The position numbers and the translations under genes are program-made. A model generated the notes under the pieces. That model saw only the letters and a program-made list of their open reading frames with translations. It was not told the origin of the DNA and made no database searches. This document shows, piece by piece, positions 10,250 to 18,282 of a DNA stretch of 64,000 bases (the first letter of the stretch is position 1; every line of letters begins with the position of its first letter). The stretch comes from an uncultured Paracoccaceae bacterium (GTDB lineage: Bacteria > Pseudomonadota > Alphaproteobacteria > Rhodobacterales > Rhodobacteraceae), in NCBI GenBank assembly GCA_947502145.1, contig CANMYO010000001.1:434001-498000 (forward strand). The letters run 5' to 3'.

Positions 10250-11581
10250 ATGACAGTACAACTTCGCCACATTCTGATAGCGCTACTTTTCCTCGGTCAC
10301 TCCGTTATGGCCGAGGATCGCGCGTTGATTATTGGCATTGAATCATATCCCAACCTTGATCTGCGATTGGCACCGCAATCCGCGGCAGAGGACGCCATCG
10401 CGATGGCGGAACTCTCTGTTACCCAATGGGGATACGCGCAGACGCAAGTGTCTGTCCTGATCAATGAGGCGGCAAGCTCGGATGCGATTCTGAACGCATT
10501 GATTGACGAACTGGTGGGCCTAACAGGCCCCGGTGACCGCGCCCTGCTGTATTTTGCAGGGGTCGGCAGCCGGAATTCTGCCGGAAAGCGGGTGTTGCTC
10601 GCCAACGATAGTGAAAGCCTGCTGGGCCGCATTCCTGAGGATGCGATCTCAGACATTCTTGATCTGATTGCCGACCGACAAGTGACCGTCATCATTGATG
10701 CAGGCTTTCGGGGCGATATCAACACACCCGGCCAACGCGGCGTGGGCGCGCCCGGGTTTGAGGCGACGCCCTTCGCCGCCAATGGAGAGTTACGTGCCGT
10801 TTACGCCGCCTCGGCCATTAGCCAGACTGCCTGGGAAACGGCAGCTGGTGGCGTCTTTACCCGCGCGCTTGTCGATTCATTCGAAGCAGGGATGACCCAT
10901 GGCGATCTGATCACTTTGCTGCGGCGCGACAGCAATCGCTGGTGCGAAAGTAACCCCGATTGTGCGCAGATGGGCCTGAATCCCGATTTCGCGGGCCCGA
11001 TAAGTGGCAGCCCCGCGACAACAGCGATTGCAGCACAGCCCGCCCCCATTCCGACCCCGGCCCCGACGCCGACCCCAACCGGAGATCAGAGCGCTGCAGG
11101 GCTGGTCGATAATCTCTTTACATCCAGCAATGCGGCAGGATTGCAACTTGCCGTTGATGGTGGAACGCAACTGACCATTGGGCAAAGCGTGACGTTCAGG
11201 GCGCGGGCCAACGCATCTGGGACGCTTGTCATTCTTGACATCGGTCCAACCGGAGAACTGGCGCAAGTCTTTCCATCCGCCCTTGCGCCCGCAAGCGGAA
11301 CCAAAATTGTCGCCGGACAGGAACTTTCAATCCCGGCAGGGCAATCTTCCAACGGCGCGCCACTGCGCGTGCGGGTAACCGGACCGGCAGGCTCCGGTTT
11401 GCTGCTTGGTCTGCTGATCGAGGACAATCTGCCAGACCTGACCGCCGTGTTGCCGCAGAACCTGTCAGGTGGCTCGGTGAATGATGCCACCCAATACCTC
11501 ATTGATATTGCGCTTGATTTGGAGCGCACACGCCCCGGCGGGTGGTCTGCAACCACCCTGCCCTACACAATTTCCAATTGA
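10250..11581 (+). CDS. exported pseudo-caspase (catalytic His and Cys replaced) with C-terminal DUF4384-like domain
   Basis: 443 residues. The signal peptide is residues 1-21 (ending VMAE). The caspase-like fold begins DRALIIGIESYP. The strand that normally carries the catalytic His reads LLYFAGVGSR (Val105 in the His position), and the strand that normally ends DSC reads VIIDAGFRG (Gly152 in the Cys position), so it should be proteolytically dead. A Pro/Thr/Ala linker (about residues 265-280) leads to a C-terminal beta-rich domain (LQLAVDGGTQLTIGQSVTFRARANASG) like the DUF4384 domain at the end of the other caspase. It heads a plus-strand operon with an OmpA-like protein and an intact caspase, suggesting a regulatory or scaffold role. 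Confidence 0.8.
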   Translation: MTVQLRHILIALLFLGHSVMAEDRALIIGIESYPNLDLRLAPQSAAEDAIAMAELSVTQWGYAQTQVSVLINEAASSDAILNALIDELVGLTGPGDRALLYFAGVGSRNSAGKRVLLANDSESLLGRIPEDAISDILDLIADRQVTVIIDAGFRGDINTPGQRGVGAPGFEATPFAANGELRAVYAASAISQTAWETAAGGVFTRALVDSFEAGMTHGDLITLLRRDSNRWCESNPDCAQMGLNPDFAGPISGSPATTAIAAQPAPIPTPAPTPTPTGDQSAAGLVDNLFTSSNAAGLQLAVDGGTQLTIGQSVTFRARANASGTLVILDIGPTGELAQVFPSALAPASGTKIVAGQELSIPAGQSSNGAPLRVRVTGPAGSGLLLGLLIEDNLPDLTAVLPQNLSGGSVNDATQYLIDIALDLERTRPGGWSATTLPYTISN

Positions 11582-11601
11582 TCATTGAAAGGAGCATTCC
11601 A

Positions 11602-12486
11602 ATGAAAAACTTGACCGCTCTGACTGTTACAGCCCTTGTCTTGACCGGCCCGGCATATGCCTGTGGAAGCTACGATGCAGCCGTAACCGCCGTACAAGGC
11701 GGCGATCGTGACGCCGCTGCATCGCTGTTTGAAACCATCGCGACGGATGCAGATTGCACCGCCGACTTTATCGAATGGGTTGGCGATTACCTCGCACGCG
11801 AAGCATTTGCAGTATCCTTGACCAATGCGGATCCCGCAACTAAGCGCGCCGCGCTGGAAGAGGCACTGGGCTATGAAAAGCACTGGCGCAGCTATGCCGG
11901 CCTGGGCCGATTGGATTGGGATGCAAAGGACTACGCCACAGCTGCGCGGAACTTTCAGCTTGCGTTGAATGAGCTGGCTGAAGGCGATCAAACCCATGCC
12001 GCGGAAACTGGCGAAATCGCTGAAATCTACCAACTGGCCAGCGCGGCACTTGCCCTGTCGGACACTGTGGTGGAAATGCCTGTTACACGATCCGGAACAC
12101 CCGGCGGAGTCCTGACTGGCAAAGTACGCGGTTTTGAAGTCGAAGAAATTCCGCTGCCGATCACGTTTGAATACAACTCAGTCAAGTTTGACGCGGCGGG
12201 ACTTGATTATGCCAACGCGTTGGTCAACCACCTGCTGACGATCAACCCAAAGTCGGTTAACCTTGGCGGGCACACCGACCCCGTTGGCGGTGAAGAGTTC
12301 AACATTGCGCTGTCTGAGGCACGCGCCGAAGCACTTGCCGATTATATTCGCGCAGCGGGCTATCAAGGCGAGATCATCACAACAGCATATGGCGAAAGCC
12401 GGCTGCCTGCGCCGCCAATGGGAATTCGTGAAGGTTCAGAGGAGCACCACCGCATCGCGCGGCGCGTGTCGTTTGCAGCACAATGA
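11602..12486 (+). CDS. exported OmpA-like peptidoglycan-binding protein
   Basis: 294 residues. A signal peptide (1-20, ending AYA) is followed by a helical TPR-like region with repeated Ala-rich helices (about 25-160). The C-terminal OmpA/MotB domain (about 175-294) has ITFEYNSVKFD and LGGHTDPVGG, where the HTD aspartate and later arginines normally bind diaminopimelate of peptidoglycan. The ATG at 11602 has AAAGGAG upstream. It overlaps the next caspase gene by four bases (ATGA). It probably anchors the caspase-fold proteins to the cell wall. Confidence 0.85.
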   Translation: MKNLTALTVTALVLTGPAYACGSYDAAVTAVQGGDRDAAASLFETIATDADCTADFIEWVGDYLAREAFAVSLTNADPATKRAALEEALGYEKHWRSYAGLGRLDWDAKDYATAARNFQLALNELAEGDQTHAAETGEIAEIYQLASAALALSDTVVEMPVTRSGTPGGVLTGKVRGFEVEEIPLPITFEYNSVKFDAAGLDYANALVNHLLTINPKSVNLGGHTDPVGGEEFNIALSEARAEALADYIRAAGYQGEIITTAYGESRLPAPPMGIREGSEEHHRIARRVSFAAQ

Positions 12487-14060
12487 AAATTCTTGCCACC
12501 GCCCTCTCGCTTGGCCTCGCAACTACGCCAGCACTCGCAGAAAGAACGTTCGGCCTGGTCATCGGCATTGATGAATATGACCACGTCCCCGATCTTCAGG
12601 GTGCAGTTAACGATGCACGTGACATCGCAGATGCGCTCGCCGGGATTGGGGCGGACGTCACAGTCTTGTTGAACGAACAGGCCACGCGATCCGCGATCTA
12701 CGAAGCATGGGGCGATATTGCCGCCCGGGTTGAGCCAGGCGACAGGTTCGTGATCAGCTACGCAGGCCACGGATCATACGAACCCGAATACGTGATCGGA
12801 TCAGAAGCCGACGGGCGTGATGAAAATTTCCTGCTCGCAGGGTTTGCATTCCGGGGAGAGGACGCAGCAGAGCGCATTCGCGACGATGAGATTGCCCAGT
12901 TGATCGCCCTGACCCCGGAAGCCGAGGTCGTGTTTCTGGCCGACAGCTGCCATTCCGGCACGGTGTCGCGCAACGTGACGCCGGTATTGGGATATCGCTA
13001 TGTCATAGGCGGCACACTTTCCGACGATCCGTTACCACCGCCACCGCCGCGCACCTCTGCCAGTGAGGGACGCGAAGACGTCGCACTTTTTCTTGCAGCG
13101 GTTGATGAAAGCGAGAAGGTGCCTGAATTCTTAATTGACGGAAAACCGCGCGGTGCCCTCAGCTATTCGTTTGCGGCTGGACTGCGCGGCCCGGCAGATA
13201 CTGATGGCAACGGCGAAATGACCAAGGAGGAGCTGGCCACATATGTCAGGCGCAGTGTGCGGGGGATCAGCCAAGGTCTCCAGGCTCCGCAGATTTCGCC
13301 ACGCGGCGATAATGCCCGCGTGCTATTCGCACTGAATGCCGCTGCGACTTCAGAGCCGGTCATTATAGAAACATCGCCTTTTGAAAAGACGCTGGCGGGG
13401 CTTCCTCCACTGAACGTTGCGCATAATGGCGGAACCTTTGGGGATACCGTGTTGCGCCAGATTGAAGGGGTCGCAGTCGCCGAGGATGTGCGGCTAGCGG
13501 ATGCCTTCGCCGATTTTGACGCCAATCAGCTGCGCACGACCATTGGCGATACCCTGTTGGAAATGGATGCAAGCGACCCCGTTCCAGGGTTAATCCGCGC
13601 ATTGGACAAAATCCGGGTGACCAAGGCGATTGATGCTGCGGCGCCTGCCGATCTGCTGGATGTCCGCTTTGCAGAGGGCGACCGTACCTACCGCACCGGC
13701 GAACGGATCACTGTCAAGATAACAGGCCGCAGCACCCCCTATATCACTCTTATGGCGGTGGCGCCGGACGGTACTGTCGCATTGCTTTATCCCTACCGCG
13801 GCGAGGGAGTCGAAGATCCGGCGACAATCGCCCCGACAGAGCCACTTGAACTGACATTGCAGATCACCCCGCCTTACGGCGCAGACCATGTGATCGCCAT
13901 TGAAACCAGCGAACCGCCCGATGACCTGCGTGCGGTTATGGAAACACTGGATCGCCAAGGCGCACGCAGCGACAAGCTGTGGGAAGTCTTGCGAACGGCC
14001 GTACTTCGGTTGCCCACAAAGCCCCGGATCGCGCTGTTCCCGTTTCATACGACCCGATAA
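12483..14060 (+). CDS. exported caspase-like (peptidase C14) protein with EF-hand-like loop and DUF4384-like domain
   Basis: 525 residues. Signal peptide 1-19 (ending ALA). The caspase fold carries the histidine in SYAGHGS (His96) and the cysteine in LADSCHSG (Cys156), so the dyad is intact. A canonical EF-hand loop, DTDGNGEMTKEE (residues 239-250, ligands at positions 1, 3, 5 and 12), lies in the C-terminal part of that domain and suggests calcium dependence, as in some metacaspases. The last 150 residues resemble DUF4384 (FAEGDRTYRTGERITVKITG). It is translationally coupled to the OmpA-like gene. Periplasmic location inferred. Confidence 0.85.
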   Translation: MKILATALSLGLATTPALAERTFGLVIGIDEYDHVPDLQGAVNDARDIADALAGIGADVTVLLNEQATRSAIYEAWGDIAARVEPGDRFVISYAGHGSYEPEYVIGSEADGRDENFLLAGFAFRGEDAAERIRDDEIAQLIALTPEAEVVFLADSCHSGTVSRNVTPVLGYRYVIGGTLSDDPLPPPPPRTSASEGREDVALFLAAVDESEKVPEFLIDGKPRGALSYSFAAGLRGPADTDGNGEMTKEELATYVRRSVRGISQGLQAPQISPRGDNARVLFALNAAATSEPVIIETSPFEKTLAGLPPLNVAHNGGTFGDTVLRQIEGVAVAEDVRLADAFADFDANQLRTTIGDTLLEMDASDPVPGLIRALDKIRVTKAIDAAAPADLLDVRFAEGDRTYRTGERITVKITGRSTPYITLMAVAPDGTVALLYPYRGEGVEDPATIAPTEPLELTLQITPPYGADHVIAIETSEPPDDLRAVMETLDRQGARSDKLWEVLRTAVLRLPTKPRIALFPFHTTR

Positions 14061-14165
14061 TCAAAGAGGCGTCGTACCACAAACGACAAGCGCAACCTGA
14101 CCCTGACAACCGTTATACAGTGGGTGTCTTTTCAAAAGGACATCCCTTGTGCCACCTCCCCAGCG

Positions 14166-14231
14166 CCCCGCCTTGCGCCTGATCCGCAACCCCCATCCCC
14201 CCTACGGTTCAGGCTTGACGTCAAGGCGGGG
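14166..14231. repeat. inverted repeats in the leader of the 14263 gene
   Basis: CCCCGCCTTG (14166-14175) and CAAGGCGGGG (14222-14231) are perfect 10-base inverted repeats, and CTTGACGTCAAG (14214-14225) is a perfect palindrome overlapping the right arm. The two structures exclude each other, which would suit a switch, but no function is known. Confidence 0.4.
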
Positions 14232-14262
14232 ACGGCTCAACCTCCTCAATGGAGGTAAGGAT

Positions 14263-14937
14263 TTGGTGGAAGCAGCCCGACAGGATACGCAGTCAGCCGA
14301 CAAGGAGCACGACAGCCTGATCCGGGCATTCGAGACGGTCGAGTCGTCACTACGGACAGAAAACTGGTTCTTTGAAACCGTCCGCGCTGAGCTGGAGAAA
14401 ACCGCGCCGCTGTCTGATTACCCAACCATCATGGGGTCAAACGGGCACGATTACCTGCTCCATTTCACACAGTTCATGTTCTTCCTGCGCGCGCTCGATT
14501 GCACGGATGCAGAGCAGATTTCCGTCTTCATTGACAGCCATAACGCAAAAATCGAAAACCAGCTGGCCGATCCGAACTTCGGCAAAAGCCCCAACGAATT
14601 TCGCAAGGCCATCTTCAAGCCAGAGCGCAAAACAAAGATACTCGACAGTATCAGGGCGCTTGGCGCTCCGGTCTTTGCGATTTACGAATTTGGACATTTA
14701 CTGATCGACGACATGTCACCCAAAACGACCGAAAAGTTGATTGAGGATTTGCGATTTGGGAAACTATTGGCGCGGCGCGTCGATGATCGAATTGCCGCTG
14801 ATCAAAAGCGGGTCCTGATCGCGTCAACAGGCTTCCTTGAGGATACGTACAAAATGTCTCTGCTGATGCAGCGCCGTCTGATTGCGCAGGCGCTTGGCGA
14901 CGAGGAAATTGCATCGGCCCGCAGCAATCCGGTCTGA
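14263..14937 (+). CDS. hypothetical cytoplasmic protein
   Basis: 224 residues from a TTG (14263) preceded by GGAGG at 14251; a GTG at 14266 or a GTG at 14149 are alternatives, but the 14149 extension is Pro/Arg-rich and crosses the leader inverted repeats. No signal peptide or membrane segment. The chain looks mainly helical and charged, with DYLLHFTQFMFFLRAL and FGKSPNEFRKAIFKPERK as notable stretches. I do not recognise a family. It lies about 200 bases after the caspase gene on the same strand and could belong to that operon. Confidence 0.6.
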   Translation: MVEAARQDTQSADKEHDSLIRAFETVESSLRTENWFFETVRAELEKTAPLSDYPTIMGSNGHDYLLHFTQFMFFLRALDCTDAEQISVFIDSHNAKIENQLADPNFGKSPNEFRKAIFKPERKTKILDSIRALGAPVFAIYEFGHLLIDDMSPKTTEKLIEDLRFGKLLARRVDDRIAADQKRVLIASTGFLEDTYKMSLLMQRRLIAQALGDEEIASARSNPV

Positions 14938-15207
14938 ATTAAAGCCGATCATGTGGCCACACATGCAGTAGATGGCGCCCCAATTAACGCATTAGATGGC
15001 ATCATTTTGTACCAGTTGGGGATTCGCCGTCTCCAATCTGGATTGAATGGTTTGCACACCAGATTCGCACACGCATCACGATTGGCGTGCTTGGCGACAC
15101 CATCCGGTTTTAGAATCACAACGCGACCTACGCACCCCTTACAACCATGTTTTACTGGCCTTTTTATGCGTTGACGGCTGGTCAAATGCACAGGTTGAAA
15201 ACAAAAC

Positions 15208-15221
15208 TGCAACCGGTTGCA
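15208..15221. promoter_or_regulatory. LacI-type operator upstream of the ABC importer operon
   Basis: TGCAACCGGTTGCA is a perfect 14-base palindrome with the central CG of LacI-family sites, 58 bases before the isomerase ribosome-site/start region. No LacI gene adjoins it, so its regulator acts in trans. The rest of 14938-15278 shows no credible gene. Confidence 0.65.
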
Positions 15222-15278
15222 AAAATGGTATGAGCAGCTAGAGTAATGGCAGGGAGAACGTGGGAGGCGATATTTCCG

Positions 15279-16097
15279 ATGCTGCAGATTGGCCTCAATC
15301 AAATGACAGTGCCGACGATGTCGGTCGGTGCATTCTTGCGGCTTGCCAAATCTCTTGGCTGTGACGGCGTCGAATGCCGGGATGATCTTGAAGCCGCATT
15401 GTTTGATGGAATGCCCCCGCAAGACATGCGCGCAATGACGCGAAAGCAGGGTTTGCGCCTGTTTGGATTGGCCGAGGTTTACGGCTTCAATGCGCCGCAT
15501 TCGGAAATCCTGGATAAGGCGGCGCAGCTTATCCAGACAGCACAGAGTGCCGGCGCTGAGGGCGTGGCGCTGATCCCGATGATCGGCACCGCGCCAATTG
15601 ATCGCGCCCGGCAACGCGCCATGCTTAGGTCTGCGATTAAACGTCTCACACCGCTTTTTGCCGGGTCCGGAGTGCGCGGCTTTATTGAACCATTGGGGTT
15701 TGGAAACAGCACCCTGCGATTCAAATCTGACGTTGTTGATGCGCTTCGCGATCTTGATGCGATAGAAAACTTTGCACTGATCCACGACACGTTTCGCCAT
15801 CACCTTGCTGGCGAATCCGCAGTTTTTGGCGCAGAAACAGCAATGGTGCATGTGTCGGGGGTCGCGGCATCCGCCAGACAAGCCACGGCCCTGGTTGACG
15901 CGGATCGCGGGTTGGTTGGTGCCGATGATCGTCTGGATAATATCAACCAACTCAATACGTTACTTAATGCAGGTTATACCGGTCCGATGTCGATCGAAGC
16001 CTTTGCACCCGACGTTCACAAAATGACTGATCCCGCCGCAGCTTTGGCTGGATCCATCGCCTTCATTGCTGACAAGCTGGACGGAGTTCCCGCTTGA
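15279..16097 (+). CDS. sugar phosphate isomerase/epimerase (xylose isomerase-like TIM barrel)
   Basis: 272 residues of the AP-endonuclease-2/xylose-isomerase-like barrel. Metal-binding strands expected in this fold are seen as GVECRDD, VRGFIEPLGF, ALIHDTFRHH and GPMSIEAF. Such enzymes isomerise or epimerise ketoses, inososes or hydroxypyruvate. The start is the ATG at 15279 after GGGAGG; an ATG at 15246 has a poorer ribosome site. It leads an operon with a ribose-type ABC importer, so it probably acts on the imported carbohydrate or polyol. Substrate not determinable. Confidence 0.75.
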   Translation: MLQIGLNQMTVPTMSVGAFLRLAKSLGCDGVECRDDLEAALFDGMPPQDMRAMTRKQGLRLFGLAEVYGFNAPHSEILDKAAQLIQTAQSAGAEGVALIPMIGTAPIDRARQRAMLRSAIKRLTPLFAGSGVRGFIEPLGFGNSTLRFKSDVVDALRDLDAIENFALIHDTFRHHLAGESAVFGAETAMVHVSGVAASARQATALVDADRGLVGADDRLDNINQLNTLLNAGYTGPMSIEAFAPDVHKMTDPAAALAGSIAFIADKLDGVPA

Positions 16098-16179
16098 TCA
16101 TCAGCAATGGAATCATCGCCTCAAAAGAGGTCCCGGTATCAATCAATCGTGCGCCGGGCACGATCCTTGGGAGGAAACC

Positions 16180-17118
16180 ATGAAGAAACTACTTTTGACT
16201 GCGGGCCTAACCACCCTGCTGGCGTCATCGGCTTTTGCACAGCAAATCGGTGTGTCGGTCGCCCGCTTTGACGACAACGGTTTGACCGTGATGCGCAACG
16301 GCATGACCGCCCACGAAGAAATGCTGGACGGTGTTAGTCTGCAAATCGAAGACGCAACGGATGACGTGGCCAAGCAGCTTGACCAGATCAATAACTTCAT
16401 CGCATCTGGCGTTGATGCGATCATCGTGAATGCGGTCGATACAAACGCAACCGAAGCGATGTCAAACGCTGCCGCGGCCGCAGGCGTCCCATTGGTGTAT
16501 GTCAACCGCCAGCCAATCAACATGGACACGTTGCCGGACGGACAGGCATTTGTTGCCTCCAATGAAATCGAGTCAGGCACCCTGGCCGCATTCCGCATGT
16601 GTCAGGACCTGCGCGCGCAGGGTAAGTCGGGCGGCGCAAAGGCCTATATGCTTATGGGCCAGCTTAGCAACCAGGCCGCTGTGCAACGCTCAAAAGATTT
16701 CCATGACGTCATTGGCATGGACATGTGCAATTTCATTGAGCTGATCGACGAGCAGACCGCGAACTGGTCACGTGACGAAGCGCAGGATCTGATGACCAAC
16801 TGGATTTCGTCCGGCGAACCATTCGACGCGGTTTTTGCCAACAATGACGAAATGGCGATTGGTGCGATCCAGGCCATGAAGACGGCAGGCATCTCAATGG
16901 ACGATGTGGTTGTTGGCGGCGTTGACGCGACATCCGACGCACTGGTTGCAATGCAGGCCGGCGAAATGGACGTCACGGTGTTCCAGGATCTTGCAGGTCA
17001 GGGTGCCGGTTCGATCGACACGGCAATTGCGCTGATCAACGGCGAAGAGGTCGACAAGACGGTCTTCATCCCGTTCAAGCTGGTGACACCGGAAAACATC
17101 GGCGACTTCCTTCAGTAA
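16180..17118 (+). CDS. ABC sugar/polyol importer, periplasmic binding protein (ribose type)
   Basis: 312 residues. The signal peptide is 1-20 (MKKLLLTAGL..., ending SSAFA). Mature start QIGVSVARFDDNG, NNFIASGVDAIIVNAVD, and a GVDATSDAL segment are typical of type I periplasmic binding proteins for ribose, galactose or inositol. The ATG at 16180 follows GGGAGGAAACC. It is followed by a strong stem-loop and then the permease, the usual order. Ligand unknown; the neighbouring isomerase suggests a sugar or cyclitol. Confidence 0.85.
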   Translation: MKKLLLTAGLTTLLASSAFAQQIGVSVARFDDNGLTVMRNGMTAHEEMLDGVSLQIEDATDDVAKQLDQINNFIASGVDAIIVNAVDTNATEAMSNAAAAAGVPLVYVNRQPINMDTLPDGQAFVASNEIESGTLAAFRMCQDLRAQGKSGGAKAYMLMGQLSNQAAVQRSKDFHDVIGMDMCNFIELIDEQTANWSRDEAQDLMTNWISSGEPFDAVFANNDEMAIGAIQAMKTAGISMDDVVVGGVDATSDALVAMQAGEMDVTVFQDLAGQGAGSIDTAIALINGEEVDKTVFIPFKLVTPENIGDFLQ

Positions 17119-17136
17119 GGTTCGATCCATGCTAAG

Positions 17137-17161
17137 GTTCGGGGCGGGATGCGCCCCGAAC
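17137..17161 (+). terminator. intercistronic stem-loop after the binding-protein gene
   Basis: GTTCGGGGCG and CGCCCCGAAC pair perfectly over 10 bases with a 5-base loop. There is no T run and the permease follows on the same strand, so it is best read as a 3' mRNA stabiliser or attenuator that raises binding-protein levels. Confidence 0.6.
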
Positions 17162-17196
17162 ACAGAGAAGACTGACGCATCAGGGGAGCTGAAACG

Positions 17197-18270
17197 ATGT
17201 CAGACACGAGTGAAGGCACCGGCGGCCTGACTTTCGACAAGTCCAAACGCCAATGGCCAAACGAGCTTAACGTCTTTGGCGCGCTCATCCTGATCATCAT
17301 AATTTTTGAAATTCTCGGGGCGATTTTTATGCAGCAAAGCCTGCTGTTTGACACCCGAGACCGATTTGACAGCATCTTTAATGAGGCACGCCTCCGGATC
17401 ATCATCATTCAGGTCGCCATTATCGGCATTATCGCGATCGGCGTAACGCAGGTGATCATCACTGCCGGAATCGACCTGTCATCAGGGTCGGTTGTAGGCG
17501 CAACAGCGATGATCGCGATGAGTTTTGCGCAGGTCAGCATTGTGAATGGTGCCGAAAATCCAAAGGCTATATTCGGCCCAGCTTTTCTTGATCTTCCGGT
17601 CATCGTCCCAGTCCTTGTGGGGCTTGGCGTGGGCATGATTGCGGGTACGATCAACGGCATTCTTGTCGCCTACTCACGGATTCCACCCTTCATCGCGACC
17701 CTGGGCATGATGCTTTTTGCGCGCGGCGTTGCGCAGTGGTGGTCACTTGGCAACCCTGTGTCCTTCCCGACAGAGGCTTATGCGGTCATCGGCGCTGGCA
17801 TGAACCCGGTGATCATCTTCCTCGCACTTGCCGTGATTTTTCACCTTGTGATGAACTACACCGTCTACGGCAAACATACCTACGCGATCGGCTCAAATGA
17901 GGCCGCCGCGCGGATGTCCGGCATCAACGTGCCGCGCCATTTGCTGCTGGTTTACATCATCGCCGGGATGCTCGCCGGTCTTGCGGCGGTTATCCTGACG
18001 TCCAAAAACCTGACTGCGCAATCGGGCATGGGGCTCAGCTATGAGCTTGAGGCGATTGCCATGGCCGTCATCGGCGGTGTGTCATTGTTTGGCGGGCGTG
18101 GATCAATCATCGGCACTGTCATCGGCGCATTGATCATAGGCGTCATCACGTCGGGCTTTACCTTCCTGCGCCTGGGTGCGTTCTATCAGGAAATGGTCCT
18201 GGGCGCGATCATCGTGGGCGCGGTTGCGCTTGATCAATGGCAACAAAAACGTGCCGCGGCGCGGGCATAA
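17197..18270 (+). CDS. ABC sugar importer permease (ribose type)
   Basis: 357 residues with roughly eight to ten hydrophobic segments. Features of the BPD_transp_2/RbsC family include the stretch ITAGIDLSSGSVVG near residue 88, YSRIPPFIATLGMMLFARG, GSNEAAARMSGI in the cytoplasmic loop, and AIAMAVIGGVSLFGGRGS near the C-terminus. The N-terminal tail is longer than in RbsC. Predicted to form a homodimeric inner-membrane channel with the ATPase encoded 12 bases downstream. Confidence 0.9.
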   Translation: MSDTSEGTGGLTFDKSKRQWPNELNVFGALILIIIIFEILGAIFMQQSLLFDTRDRFDSIFNEARLRIIIIQVAIIGIIAIGVTQVIITAGIDLSSGSVVGATAMIAMSFAQVSIVNGAENPKAIFGPAFLDLPVIVPVLVGLGVGMIAGTINGILVAYSRIPPFIATLGMMLFARGVAQWWSLGNPVSFPTEAYAVIGAGMNPVIIFLALAVIFHLVMNYTVYGKHTYAIGSNEAAARMSGINVPRHLLLVYIIAGMLAGLAAVILTSKNLTAQSGMGLSYELEAIAMAVIGGVSLFGGRGSIIGTVIGALIIGVITSGFTFLRLGAFYQEMVLGAIIVGAVALDQWQQKRAAARA

Positions 18271-18282
18271 GGGGGCCACGAC

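Noticed and set aside
14949-15950. 333-residue minus-strand frame
   Set aside because: Antisense to the isomerase gene and its promoter region; composition is shadow-like and there is no ribosome site.
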